Of a stretch of DNA of 64,000 bases, positions 1-12,386 are shown piece by piece. A program made the translations under genes and the position numbers. Positions within the stretch are counted from its first letter, which is position 1. Every line of letters starts with the position of its first letter. Location: positions 65,814 to 129,813 of the forward strand of contig DF237170.1 in NCBI GenBank assembly GCA_000708835.1. Direction: 5' to 3'. This DNA comes from Klebsormidium nitens. Lineage: Eukaryota > Streptophyta > Klebsormidiophyceae > Klebsormidiales > Klebsormidiaceae. Below the pieces are notes generated by a model. It made no database searches, was not told where the DNA came from, and worked only from the letters and a program-made list of their open reading frames with translations.

Positions 1-1
1 C

Positions 2-3000
2 CCGGCGCCGACCCCTCGACGGGGCTTAAGTGGAAATTACTTTGCAATGGACGACATTGGGGTGATAAGGAAGATTGCGAGGCTGCTGGAGAACGGGGCC
101 GAGTGCCGGAGTATTGTGGACCAGGTGAGGGAATGATGACCTCAAGCTGAGATTGGCTTGGGTGCGGCGCTGGTCTTTCAACGTTTGAGGGCTGACAGGA
201 GATGGTGTCAAGAAAGTTGGTGTTTTGACGCACCAGAAACACTGCAATTTCGATTCAAACCTACTTCTTGGTCCCCTTCGTTGGCACAGGGAACGGTGCG
301 AAGTTCAGCAAGACTTTTGCCTGCTTATCCTGCTGACGTCAGGCCGACTTTTGCCTTCCTCTTCGGCATCACTGGCACATGTTATTGGGCCAGAAGCCAC
401 AGTAAAACTGCCCATCAACCAGTCAGTACGCACGTTTTGGGCCTCTTGAGACAACGGGCCTTTTGACCGATAGCTGGGCGAATGTGTCAAAGAGAAAGTT
501 CGGAAGCACGGCGACGCCCTCACTTGACTTCTGTGAAGACGTCGCCGGCGAAGTTTAGGGTCCGGGTTTGCGGTTGGCAGAGAGCAATAAATGCGACCTC
601 CATCGAATGGTCCGGAGGGTCGAAGTTGGGGGCTGCCCCCATCGATCGACGGTTCCGAACTTTTGTTGCCGGGACCATGAGCGTGCGTACTGACTGCAAC
701 GGTTCAAGTCATGCTCAGTTAATCTGCTGGTCTGCGCTCACTTGGCCTCGTTAACAAGCCCCAAGTGGGCGTCGTACTGGCGTCATCTTTCGTTCAGGTG
801 GTCGACCTCTGCCACGCCATAAAGAACCTGCTCGACTAACCTGCTAGGCGTACGGGCCCCTGAAACCCCCCCCCACACCCCTCAATGCTGACATTACGCT
901 GACGTCATCGTCACACCTCTCCTCCTCAGGTGGTCGACCGCTGTGACGCAATGTAGCATCTGCACGAGGCGATCCTGCACTACCGGCGTGCTTTTCACAA
1001 GCAGCACGCTCTTGTAAATTGACTTTAAGCCCCAAGCTGTCGTCATACTGACGTCATCTTCACCCCCTCCCCCCCAGGTGGTCGACCGCTGCGACGCGAT
1101 GCAGAACCTGCGCGAGGCGATCCTGCACTACCGGCGCGCGTTCAACAACCAGGGCGAGGTCCGGGCGCGCCGTGCGGCGCTCAACCGCGGCATTGAGTAC
1201 CTCGAGCGTTACTTCATGCTGATCATCTTCGCGGGCTTTCTCGGGAGCGACGACTTCTCGCCCGACACCGCGCAGACGGGCGGCGTGTTCAAGGCGTGGG
1301 TGCAGCACCGCCCGGAGATCCGGCAGATGAAGATGGGCATGCGGCTGCGGCCAGCGCGCATCTTTACTGCGGCATCGGTAAGTCCTCATGCTTTTGTAAT
1401 CTCCTCTGCTGAGTGATGCCTCTCATTCATTAGTGGGTGCAGTCGCTTGTGTTTGGTCGGTCGAAGAGTGCGCCCCCTCCCTGAGCTAGCCTGGTCACGG
1501 ACTCACGCAGTGTCTGTGAGAACCTCTGAGCAGTTCACGCCAGATTCTGCATAGAAAGGTTCGGTACAGTTTCATCAGGTCGTCCGTAGCATTCTTGCAC
1601 TGCTTCACGTGTCCTCATCGCACCGTTCGCACACCTCTTCGCTTACCCTCTGCACAGAATGTGATCCAGTCGTCCAATTTGTCCGTTGGCTTTGTTTCCG
1701 TCCTTTCGTAGTACATTCGAAGTCAACCGAGGCTTCTATGTACCAAGTTTGCTCGGTATTGAAACTCTCAGGACGCTGGCTGGCGGCGAGCGACTGCGGC
1801 TGCTGAGATCGAGGACGGGCGGCGCTCCCCTAGTGGCGGGGAGGCCGCCATGGAGTCGGCGGTCCGAAGTAGAACCGGGTCCGTGCTGGGGCGACAGACC
1901 ATTCTCAAGTTGTACCATTTTCCCGGCCAGAAACGGACGCCCATTACGGAGGAATTGGGCATCCAAGGGGCTCCGAACTTGTGCAAGGTGCGGAATAAGT
2001 CGTTGCTCAGCGGAGATGACGAAGTTTTCATTCTTAGCCCACAGGAACACGGAGGCGAGACGGGCGTTCGTAGAGTGCGAGACATATGGTCCAAATGCGC
2101 TGTCCTCGTTGCTCCCAAAATTTGTTCTCTTGGACTCGCTTTTGGTTTTTTGTTGCGTTTGGCCGGTGAGAGCTTCGGAGTCGGATCAATTCCCTTGTGA
2201 TTGGGTTCGTCGACGGCTTCGAGGCCAGAAGCGACGTTTGCCCAGCATTTGCGGTTCGCGGCTGCACAGAAACACTTTGCTTCTGGAACTCCAAGCTTGC
2301 TTGATACCTGGCAAGGTTTTGCCTCAAACATTGACACCTGTCCTGCTCTGCTGATTCCGTATCCCCTGTTAGTTGCTTCCTCATGCACTGTCCTAATCCC
2401 AGCGCTCTCTTTACTCGTTGCCGGTTCCTCAACGTTGGCAACTGCCAGACCTGAGCAGCACAAGTCCAACAGGTTCGAAAAGTTTGAAGCGCTGACCACC
2501 CTCGCAGGCGAGCGGTTAACATCGGAAACCCTTTAGGACATCGAACCGTGCAGTTGCTTTGTTCTCCTTTTTCGCCGCTCCCCCCTTTCTGGTCTCTTTC
2601 TCTATTTTCCCCCTCTTTATTGACACACTCAGTTCACCCCCCCTCCAGGTGGAGTCGCTCCCAGTGTACAGTCTGGCCACGCCCACGGTCGAGGGCGTGC
2701 AAGGCGTGCTGAGCCACATCGACGCTGCTCCAGGGGGGTCGAAACGGGCGGTGCTGACGGACCTGCGGGAGGAGGTCGTTGTCTACGTCAACGGGTTGGT
2801 AAGCTTTTTACTCGTCCTTATTCAAAGCTCCCGAGGTCTAGCGCAGCTTCGCCGAAGAAGCTTCTGGAAGTGGTGTCAAAGTTCCGAGGTCTTCACCAGA
2901 GGGTTTTGAAGATGAGCTTTGAAAGATTGCGAGAAATGCGAGAGGAAAGGCACAGCTTTGAATCTCTAGCGCTTCATGATCCGAACGGAGTAGCGCCAAA

Positions 3001-6000
3001 AGGAAAGGAGGCAGAAGGTCGGTCGATGCACTCTCGGAGACCGAGGATACAAGCATGAAGATACAACCAAAGGGTTCTGCTGGGCCATGTTTTCGTTCTT
3101 ACATCACACCTACGGACAAATTGTCGACATCGAGGCTCCAAGCTTTCCTTTGACTTCTCTATACCCTGCTACTGAAATGCTTTGGTGGGAATCTTGTCAC
3201 CCACATCAGAAGAGTCCCATCTTCATTGCTGCAGCCGTATAACGCTTTGTGCTGCGTAATCTGGAGCACTACGTCCAGGCAATGTGTTGGAGACCTGTTT
3301 AGTGCGAAATTCAAAACCCTAGGTTCTCGTAGTCTAAACTGCTTAAATTTTCAATACCATACAAACATTCTTACTGGATTTTCGCTGGTGCAGCCATTCC
3401 TGCTGCGAGAATTTGAGCAGCATGTTCAGGCGATGCTTGGAGGGCGTTTCGAATGCGTAAAATAAAACCCACCCCTACAATTGCTGTACTAGTTTCTAAA
3501 ATCCTTACATCCATATGATGCTTTTTGCAGCCGTTCGTGGTGCGCGAGCTGGAGCAGCACATCCAGGCGAAACATTGGGGACGTCCCTGATGCGCACATC
3601 AAAGCCTACACCTGAGATGCTGCAATTGAAAATCCTGAGATCCTCAAATCCTGATAAATTGTTGCAGCCGTTCGTGCTGCGCGAGCTGGAGCAGCACATC
3701 CAGGCGATGCACTACGTGGGCATTGAGGGCCCCGTAGTCGCCGCTATGGAGGCGCGCCTTAAGGACGACATCGTGGCCGAGGCGCGCAGGAACCACGGCC
3801 GCGTGCTGCTGCACCGCGAGGAGGCGCGCAGCAACGTGAGTGATTTGACGCTTTCAAAAATCGCTTGGAAATTTGTGTTTGGATCGCAAATGTCTTTTGG
3901 TGATACGTTTTCCGGCCTGAACGTGACACGTTGGTATAGAAAGGTTGTTGGTCAAATACCTCAATCTTTGCGCGCAGTAAGCGAGAGGTTTTAGGCTTTA
4001 TTTCCGGTTTCTCGGCTTTTCAGGGCAGCCATAGTTGGTCGATCAAGGCAACGGTTGGGCGTGAAGGGACTCGCTTGTAGATCTTGAGGGGACTGCGTTT
4101 GTGGGTTTTGACGCACTTCGCTTGGACGTCCGTTTGGATCGTTAACATCGTTCAAAATCACTATTCTCGGCTGGACGTAATATCTGAATGTAGAAAAGTT
4201 ATCTGAATGTAGAAAAGTTATTGGTCGGACAATCCAATCTTTGTGCTGCTGCCCCGGAAGGAGGCACGCCGCAGCGTGAGCGGTTTTGGTTTATCAGGGA
4301 CTGCGCGTTTGGGCTTTTGAGATTGCGCTCGTGGCTTTTGGGGGATTGTGCTTGTGGGCATCAAAGTGGGCGTCGAAGTTTGAAGCTGGGGTGTCAAAGT
4401 CTGTTTGGGATCCAAACAACGGCCAGTTTGGGCTCCCAGTCCCAAAGAAGATATGCATCTCTTACGCCCAAATCAAGTGACCGCTCTTCTGGCCTTTGAT
4501 GGGGTGCGCTTGTGAGCTTTGAGGGATTGTGCTTGAACGTCTGTTCTGGATCTTGACTGTCTTCTGGGAACGTTTCTTTGCCGGCTTGGACGTAATATTC
4601 CAAGGAAGCGTGGAGCAACATGAGCGGTTTTGGGGTTTCAGGAACTGCGCCTTTGGGCTGTCAAGTTCTGCGCTTGTTCGTTTGTTCTGGAGCTTAGCTT
4701 TCTTCCAGACCTTCTGTTTTGGAGCTGAACCTCCCCTGGCTGGGACGCGACTTCTCGTTCCAACTCCGTCGTTGACCTGGACAATCTATGCTTTGCACTG
4801 CAACGTGGTGCGCATCGAGGAACCGGATTTTTGTCAATATGATCTGATTTGTGATTGCCGTTGAAGAGAGTTGGGGAAACAAGAGGCTTCTGTGTGTGCC
4901 ACGATCCGGCTTGGGGAAATCTGGACATTGTCGGTAATCCTTTTGGGTGTGTGGGACGGTGTATGGAGTTTGGACCCAATTCCCATCGAAGATTTTCTTG
5001 GTGCTTGCTGTACCAAGGACACGTGGACCAACGTCAGCGCCTTAAAACCTGATCTCACAGTGCTCAGGGATCGAAGTCGGATTCAATCAGAGGACGTGGA
5101 CGCAGGTCCCTACATTTATTACTTTGCGTCCAATCAACGGATTCGACTATGTGGAATATTGGAATATTCGATTGGACAGTAACTAGCTACCGGATTGGAC
5201 AGTAACTAGTTACCGAGATCCGATGTATCTTTGTGGATCCGGGCAATATTTCTCCTGGTACTGCCCAGATCCGCAACATGATTGGACCTCCGGAACATGA
5301 TTGGACCTCTCTATGATTGCACCTCCGCAAAATTATTGGATCTCTCTGGATGCGGCCAATTGGTTGAGCGGTCAAAACCGGGTCGTCATTCGAACTTTGC
5401 AGGCTGGCAAGACCGACTGACTTGTTGTAACCGATCAGCACGGCCAGTACAGATAGGGAGCACACTTAGCTTGTAAGCTTGTGAGCCTGTGAAAGACTGC
5501 CTTTCAACGTTTGTTCTGGATTTTGACCGTTGCTTGGCTACACTTTATTCTTTCAAATTCTTTTCCGGCCCGGACTGGATGATCCCGACGAGGCTGCAGC
5601 GTAAGTGGATCCTATTCGCGGGGGGCGCGCTTGTGGCCCAAAAGGTACCCACAAGCCTACAAGGGACCGCGCTTGATCAGTTGTTCTGGATCGTAAGCAT
5701 CGGAAACACACTTTGCGGGCCTACCTATATCCACCATCTCGGTTTGGGTCCGCTGTTAATTAGATATAAGATTTCGGTGTTTATGCATCGCAAAGAGAAT
5801 CACACAGTAGTGTAAGAGCTACCGGTATGTTCTCGTTTGGCTAGAGCCTTGGAGGTTGTAGCCGACGAACTTTTTTGGGCACCTTTTTCCTGGATCGAAA
5901 CAGTTTCTTAAGTTCTGGCGGCCGGTTTCCACTGTGCCTGTTGCACCAAGGAGACGTGGAGGAACGACAACGCCGCAATACCTCAGTTTACTTAGGGACT

Positions 6001-9000
6001 GAGGTTGGATTTAAACTCAAGATCTGGACGCAATCCTTTGGGCATAAGTTCGCGTCTAACGAAATGGAAGTGGTATATTTGATCAGACCAATCTTCAACG
6101 GACTGGATAAACCTACACTGGATACATGCTTTTCTTTGGATTTGGAAAATTCTGCTCTGTCGCACGCTACTGGCTCTCTCATGCTGCTTACTGGATTTGG
6201 ATCATCTCTGTCTCCCTTCGTGGTCGGTCGAACGCTATCGGCTCTCTGACGCTGCTTTCTAGATTCGGGCGATCTTTGTCTGCCTACGTGGATGGTCGAA
6301 CACTATTGGCTCCCAGAAAGCTGCTTTATAGATACGGGCAGATCTTTGTTTGTCCACGTGGATTGTTATTATCTTCGCCACGCAAGCTTCTTTTTGGACC
6401 TCTCTGGAGTTGGGATGCGGCCAATTGATACCTAGGGCGGGTCAAACCTGGTCGTCATTTGCGAAGCTTCCAGGCTGGCAAAAGCGACGAGTCTCGACTT
6501 CTTGTACTTTCTACTCGGTCGGAACAGTCGGTACAGCTAGTACACCGACTAGAGTCAGTACGGTCAGTAGTGAGTACAACTCTGTACATACTGCATAATG
6601 ATTTCATCTTTCGGCGGATGCATAATGTTCTCATTTTCCGAGGGACTGCATAATGGTCTCATTTTTCGACATCCCCTCCGGTTGGAAAGACAGTCTGGCA
6701 TAAGCTTGGAATGGTCTTTTTCAGTTTTGAGGGATCGAGCACGAATCCCGGTACAGCAAGTCACTTTCTACCCAACAACATTCGTCCCTAGCGCAAGGTT
6801 GTTTTGGGCTTCCTTGCAAACAAACCAGGAACCATGTTGAGCGATCAAGAGGGGTTCTGGTGGTCTGTTTTCCGAATGACTCCAGCTTTTCCTTGGCCTG
6901 TTGCTCGAGATGCAAAGACTTTTCCCCCCATCTTAGCCGTGCGCATATCCAAGCAACGACCTCGCTCCTCAACAGCTGTAAGAGGACGTGTTTTCGACAC
7001 AAACTCAAGAATTGCCCCTTTCTCCAGGTGTCCGATGTTGACATTGTGGGCTATTGGGAAAATGTTCGCCCCGAGGCGGTCAAAACTCCCGCGGAGGTTT
7101 ACGCCGCGCTCCGACAGGGGGGGTACAACATAGACTACGCGCGGATCCCCCTGACGCGAGAGCGCTTTCCCAAGGCTTCCGACGTGGACCTCATACAGAA
7201 CCGTATGGACGGGTGAGCGCGCAAGCCCGTTGGCCTGTTGATGACATTTGTGGCGCACTGGTCTTATGCCAGTGACTCCTTGGGATGTCAATGTTTAGTC
7301 TTGGTGTGACACATATTTCAGATGCAGGCAGAGAGCTCTTAGCTTTTCAAATCTCGGGCCAAAAGCTATCTTCTCCAGCAGAAAACTGTAAAATCCTGTA
7401 CCTCCTGACTCCAAGTGGTCGATTGAAGCTTCCCAGTGTTTGGACCACAATTGAGCTCTACACCTTCCAATCAACGCAACATCTGATCCCTTTCACAATT
7501 ACGCCCCCTTGCAGTGCGGACGACAGCGTCCAGTTCATGTTCATCTCCCACACGGGCATTGGGGGCGTGGCATACGCTATGGCCATCACGTGCCTCCGCC
7601 TCCAAGTCGAGGCGCAGCTGCACGGCCTCCCGAAACCCCCCCCTCCCGCTCCGACCCAGCCAGTAAGCCCGCTCGTCCCCCCCTCGCGAAACACGCTCGA
7701 GCGCGTCGTCTCCGCGCAGTCGATCATAAGCGGGCGCATCCCGAGCTACAGGAGCGGGGAGCTGCCCAGCTGGCGGAGCGGCGACTTATCAAAAGTGACC
7801 CCCGAGGAGGCCGCGTTGCGGGCGGGGGACTACCGCGACATCCTGAGCCTGGTGCGCGTGCTGCAGTATGGGCCGCAGAGCAAAGAGGAGGCGGATGAGG
7901 TCATCGACAGGTGCGCTGACGTTATGCATTAGGTCTTTGTTTTGCCTCGCAAGTCTGGAAGCGTAGCCAAGTAGAGAGCTGTCCTTCTTTCCCTTCGCTT
8001 CCTGAAGCCTTTTTTGGGACTGCATTTTCGTCCTTGGAGTTGCCTTCTTTGACTGATTGCTGATAGCTCGAACAAATGCTCTGCGAGACCCATATTATTA
8101 CACGCGTCGCCTCTGAAATTAGCGAAGGCTGTGGATCCCCCCCTCGATTTGCCCCTGCGATCTGCCGTTTGTTTTGTCGATACTGACACTGAATTCAGTG
8201 TGGTGCGAATAGGTGGATTTTCATCTACGGGAGACGCGTTTATCTTTCACTCGAGGATCGAGCAGCAGCACGGGTCTTTTTCTTTGACCAGGATTGAGTC
8301 GCCTCGATCGTGTAAAGCTTCTTGACTTGGTTCTGAAATTGAAAGGATCCTGCTTCAAGACCACTCGCGTGGTGCTCGTTAAAGTGGTCAGCTCTCTATG
8401 CAAAGCAAACGCTTGAGTACTGCAAGTTCTCTAAATTTCAGAAAATTCTTGTTCGGGCTTCTAAGACTTTCTCCTGCTGCTTCGTCACACCACGCCACGG
8501 AGGGCTGCGTGCAAACTGAATTGGATGTTAATACCATCACGGCAAGTACAAAGGTCTGCTTTCGCGATGCTGACTCGAGACGCATCAGTGTATGTGTCCC
8601 TTCGGATTATCGGGAGGATCAAATCACAAGATAGAAGAGGGATCTTCGTTGGTTTAGGTGCGGTGTGGCAGGCCGACTGAAAGACGACATCTACTACCAC
8701 AAGCTGATGCTTGACGCGTATCCGAGCAAGCAAGAGAACGTGGACGAGCGGCGAGCCTCACTGACTGAGGACGGAATGAAAGCGCTTAGGTAAGCCATCG
8801 TTTTGCGGGTCCGAATGCGAACACTGTGCTGGGGAAAGTTGGAAATATTCTTGATGTCGCCCGTTGGCAATGTCGAATCGTATTCTCTTGGTGCCGGTAT
8901 ACACTTCGGTAAACCATCTTTGACTTATTCCGTCCGGCTCTCTGCAGGCGATACTTCTATCTCATTGCCTTCTCCTCATATCTTCGCACTTGCAAAACAT

Positions 9001-9098
9001 TGGACGGCAGGTCTGGGTCCAAGGCGCCAAGCTTTTCGTCATGGGTTGAGGCACGCCCGGAGTTGGGACATCTGTTGAGCAACTTGAAGCTGCAATAA
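2..9098 (+). CDS. Paladin-like (PALD1 family) protein, 3' part of gene
   Basis: Exons read as 2-124, 1078-1377, 1772-1987, 2649-2798, 3668-3835, 7028-7212, 7515-7910, 8658-8789 and 8948-9098 (TAA). All have GT-AG introns and closing phases; the 5' end lies outside the window. Paladins are cytosolic proteins built from repeated dual-specificity-phosphatase-like units. Visible family signatures are PVYSLATPTVEG followed by LREEVVVYVNG and PFVLRELEQHIQA, then RVLLHREEA, GYWENVRPEAVKTPAEVY, FISHTGIGGVAYAMA, GDYRDILSLVRVL, and a C-terminal RRYFYLIAFSSYL ... ARPELGHL block. This order matches my memory of the land-plant form. In the repeat at 7515-7620 the position expected for a Cys-X5-Arg loop reads SHTGIGG, so that unit is probably not catalytic; any active loop lies upstream of the window. 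Introns are long and full of decayed tandem repeats, including copies of this gene's own exon starts. Family call is strong; individual exon ends are hand-derived. Confidence 0.9.
798..1005 (+). repeat. Two decayed upstream copies of the start of paladin exon 1078-1377
   Basis: The true exon starts GTGGTCGACCGCTGCGACGC at 1078 after a pyrimidine tract and AG. The same junction recurs at 930 (GTGGTCGACCGCTGTGACGC, about 75 nt still alignable) and at 798 (GTGGTCGACCTCTGCCACGC, about 40 nt). The intron sequence before each acceptor is duplicated too (GCCCCAAG...CGTCATACTGACGTCATC before 1078; a decayed version before 798). Both copies run into an in-frame stop (TAG after 8 codons in the 930 copy; TAA in the 798 copy). 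Spacing is 132 and 148 bp. Confidence 0.9.
3235..3667 (+). repeat. Three decayed upstream copies of the start of paladin exon 3668-3835
   Basis: The exon start at 3668 encodes PFVLRELEQHIQA. Preceding it are copies starting at 3531 (PFVVRELEQHIQA, one mismatch in the first 39 nt, then TGA), 3394 (PFLLREFEQHVQA, about 9 mismatches in 39 nt, then TAA) and 3235 (heavily decayed, with a small insertion). Each follows its own CAG acceptor. Spacing is 159, 137 and 137 bp, so the array covers intron plus exon start. The nearest copy is the least diverged. Confidence 0.92.
4182..4219. repeat. Perfect 19-bp tandem duplication
   Basis: ATCTGAATGTAGAAAAGTT occurs at 4182-4200 and again immediately at 4201-4219 without mismatch, so it is recent. 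It lies in the large paladin intron. Confidence 0.95.
5170..5325. repeat. Short direct repeats (23-bp pair, then 14-bp triplet)
   Basis: A 23-bp unit containing ATTGGACAGTAACTAG is present at 5170-5192 and 5193-5215. A CATGATTGGACCTC unit follows at 5277 and 5296, with a variant TATGATTGCACCTC at 5312. All lie in the large paladin intron. The shared ATTGGAC core may link the two sets. Confidence 0.85.
6172..6375. repeat. 68-bp tandem repeat, three copies
   Basis: Copies start at 6172, 6240 and 6308, exactly 68 bp apart. Each opens with GGCTC followed by a GCTGCTT core, then a GATCTTTGT-like phrase and, in the first two, GGTCGAACRCTAT. Divergence is moderate and increases in the third copy. 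Noncoding, inside the large paladin intron. Confidence 0.9.
6594..6674. repeat. 27-28-bp tandem repeat, three copies
   Basis: Units start with CATAATG at 6594, 6621 and 6649, each followed by a TCATTTTTCG-like phrase. Inside the large paladin intron. Confidence 0.9.
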
Positions 9099-12003
9099 GC
9101 TATTACCTCGCTCGTGAATTGCTCCTCCTGAGCTGGTATTTTAAGTTCCGACCCTATGATGCTGAATTGCACAGCTTCGAAGCTCTGCTTGTGGGGTATG
9201 TGAAGTCAAATTTCATTGTGTTGTCCCGATCATGTAATTGTGTAATCTGTGCAAATGTGACACTCCACTGCAGACCAGTTAATGTTTGCATATAAATGGT
9301 ACTTTCGGTAACTTTTATTGCATGATTGCATAGTGTCATTCGACACCGCTCGCTTCAACCTTTCCAAGTCGACCATGTGCTAATGTATATCGAACACAAT
9401 ATCCAAGACGCTGGTTTGTTGTCAACGTGCATATAAGCAGCATATAGGTAAACAGCTCTGGCAGCTTGCATTGCACATATGACACCATGCATCAGTGTGG
9501 GTCCTGAATAGAGATGCTTGTAGGTGCAGATCCCCGCTGCACTTAACCAGAGGAGATGGATGTCCAAGAATTTAACTGAAACGAGACGCATCCTTTGGCA
9601 TATACTTTGGCAACTTTATTCAACGTCATTCGGTTGTATTGCAAGCATTTTAAAGGAGAACGGACCGAGATCGTCATTAGAGTCGGAGTTATTTGGCCAT
9701 CTAGCTCCCATCTAGCTATATTGTATTAAAGTATCTCAATTGCATAGTTCAGTATACCGCGTAATAATCAAATCGACTGACGGTGACCTTTTTCCTTATC
9801 ACCGACTCAGGGTCATGCAGAAGCCCCAGTGCTGCAAGCTTTTATTTGGAGGCCTTAGCTGTATAGGTAGTACTAGGTACCTAGTAGCCTACGTAGGCTA
9901 CAACCGTATAGCTACCGTCCTCAGGCTGACTGTATGCCCCTGCTAGGTACAAGTGATACAAGGACCTAGGTACGGTAGGTAGAGTCTAGAGATATCTCAT
10001 CAAAGCTCAGGCTGGCTGTTTGAAGTTTGAACATGTTAGGTAGGTGCGGTACTCAAACGCTGATGCACTAGGTACGAACGACACCACCGTCTGCATACGT
10101 ACTCAGTACTGTGTACATTGCACTTCACGACTTGACAGCGAAGGCTTGGGGGTAAAACCAATGGTACCGTTCCGGATCAACCTCGGTGCCAGGTGGCAGG
10201 GTGGTTCTGAATCCGTATAGGTGTCAGAAGCTTCCATGCTACCAGTAGCAGACACTATGCTGTCCCTGCTCATCACGGCAAAATTAAAAACACCAAGAGA
10301 AAACTTTGACACAGGACAAGCCAAGTCGGAAAAGATATTGTATAAGGGGTCTCTGACGTCACTAAGCCAAGGGTCCACAAAAATATAATTGTCGTCATGA
10401 TGGAACCGACTGGAAGCCTCCAGCGTATACCGAGGGAATTTTCTCGACTCCAAAAGAAAGTGGTCAGCGCAGAACTGAACCTTGGTACGGGGTTCCAGAC
10501 ACGTTCCGGACGGGACTGCAAGACACCGAGTCACGATACCGCCCTCACTTTTCTGCACTATAAAAGCGGACAATTCCAACCATCATTTCTCATTTCCGAC
10601 TTTCCGAGCTCCGGATTTCTGAGTGCGCAGCCCAGGGTCGACCAGCAGGGCCAAGAAGGTGACGTCAGAAGCTTGCTGACGTAATATTTAAATTATACAT
10701 TGTGTTACTATGTACAACCTCAGCTTCGGACCGGTTATGTTCAACCGACAACAAAAAGTTGCAACACGGCACAACGTCACCAACGGCCACTGGTACCTAC
10801 CAGCCTTGAGTGCCTCTGCCGGTCGCGAATCTCAAATCGACGGCGCAAAGCAAGCATCTGATGGAATCCTGCAGCATCGACGGCTATCAATGAGCGACAG
10901 GTTGTGCTTGGACGCAATCTGTGTTACCACATGGTAGGTAGCTAGTACCAACACCGTAGATGCCAGTTATACCGTACAGTCTGAATCGGTATAGTACCGT
11001 GTGCCTATACGGTACGATGCATTACGGTACAAGGGGCTTTGTATCGAAGTGCGCACCGTAGGTACCTCGGAACCCCCTCGGACTGTGCACACTGCACTCC
11101 AAGTTGCAATCTGCATGTCCAATGTGCAGTTCCTAGCTGTGCAACTTCAGTGTACAGCACCACGAGTGCTGTACGGTATTACCGAGCATGATGTACCTAA
11201 ATGATTGGTTTTTTCTCGGACGAGCTCTGGAGGCGAAAGCGGCCGTCGGCCGAGCGTCCCAGGCGCAGAGGCCAGGCCATGCGCTTGGACTGCCTGGATA
11301 AATGAATCGTCCCCGGCGCTTTGCCGGCCGATTGGTCTTCGATCGACCTTGTTTCAACGGGACCTTGCCGGTGCAAGGGGCCGCAAGGGAGACCAGCTAA
11401 TAGGTGTTCGCACTCAACATCAGCTTCTGCGCCTCTCGATCGTTTGTGACACTAAACGTGCACCGTTGATCACCCAGATCGGTTTCGATGCACCTGATTT
11501 CTCCTCGGTTAAAAGCTCTTGTGTTACTCCGAAAGTCTTCGATCAAAGCAGATTCCTCTCCTTGTATTAAAAGAACAGGTAGTTGAGCGTTAACCGGTTC
11601 TTGCTGGCCTGTGTGACTAGCCCGAAAGGTGCCAAGTAACAGTAAGCGCCGGTCCAGGGCATTTAACCTCGATTTGTCGTCCGGAAATCAGCCGGAAAAC
11701 AAACGTGACTAGCAATAACGGGTCCGTCTAGCTCGGAGCGTCGAAAATCTCGGCCCGGGAAAGGGACTCGGGAGTCGGGGCTCCGCATCCCACTGCCTCC
11801 GTGCAGTGGGCGGCGCACAATTTGTCCCGTCTTTTTCGTACTTCAATCGCCCGTTCGCAAGCCCGCCGGAGGGCCCGTATTCCCGACCCCAAGGACAATT
11901 AACTATTGAGTAGTTTTTAAGTACCTACTACCGTACCTTCCAACTTTGGTCGGGAACGTCCGGGGGAAACCACAAAGTTCACCCCGGGGCCTGGTCTCTA
12001 CAA
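9099..12003. other. Intergenic region rich in CTAGGTAC / GGTAGGTAG words
   Basis: No gene is supported. From about 9870 the sequence is crowded with CTAGGTAC, GGTAGGTAG and GTACC words, for example around 9870-9905 (TAGTACTAGGTACCTAGTAG, nearly palindromic), 9945-9985, 10035-10075, 10930-11030 and again 12480-12720. A TATA-like CTATAAAAG at 10558-10566 (+) precedes a 75-codon frame at 10710-10937 that has no recognisable product. Confidence 0.5.
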
Positions 12004-12005
12004 TA

Positions 12006-12384
12006 CCCGTAGTGGCACGGGGAATTCGCACCAGCTCTTTACGAGTTTATTTTTCTTTGTTTTTCCAGTTCGCAAACCGGGGTTAAGCTTCAGTTTTATT
12101 CCTTAACTAAACCGTCTATACCGGGGGGCCTGAAATAGATTCCTAACTTTCTCGCACCATGCGAGTAGAAGTAGTTACTAGTGACGTAACGTAGTCATAG
12201 CTAAACCTCAGCTGCAAATCTAGATCTTAGTCATAGTACAAACTCTTGACCACCTCATTTCATGTTTCCGAACTCAAAAGCTCCATGCTTCGGTACGGGC
12301 TTGTTAACTGATGTATGTATGTATGTATGCAACTTGACGTCTGTCAAGAATATATCTGGTGCGAATTCCCCGTGCCCCTACGGG
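12006..12384. mobile_element. Non-autonomous inverted-repeat element (MITE-like), 379 bp
   Basis: The left end starts CCCGTAGTGGCACGGGGAAT and the right end ends with its reverse complement (..TTCCCCGTGCCCCTACGGG). The 29-bp terminal inverted repeats differ at one position. The element is flanked on both sides by TA (12004-12005 and 12385-12386), as expected for a Tc1/mariner-type target duplication. The interior has no transposase frame, so it would depend on an enzyme supplied elsewhere. The superfamily is inferred only from the TA. Confidence 0.75.
12312..12330. repeat. (ATGT)n microsatellite
   Basis: Four to five consecutive ATGT units, inside the inverted-repeat element. Confidence 0.95.
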
Positions 12385-12386
12385 TA

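Larger units (their letters stand above)
3836..6171. other. First part of a 3.2-kb paladin intron made of decayed repeats
   Basis: No exon is supported between 3836 and 7027. Related phrases recur at roughly 4080-4140, 4280-4350, 4500-4600, 4620-4690 and 5480-5570, for example forms of GGGACTGCG..TTGGGCTTTTGA and GTTCTGGATCTTGAC, which suggests an old, degenerate tandem array. The exact unit length cannot be fixed by eye. Confidence 0.5.

Noticed and set aside
10103-10579. 158-codon frame on the minus strand
   Set aside because: It begins at a non-ATG codon, has no homology I recognise and no codon bias, and sits in repeat-word-rich intergenic DNA.
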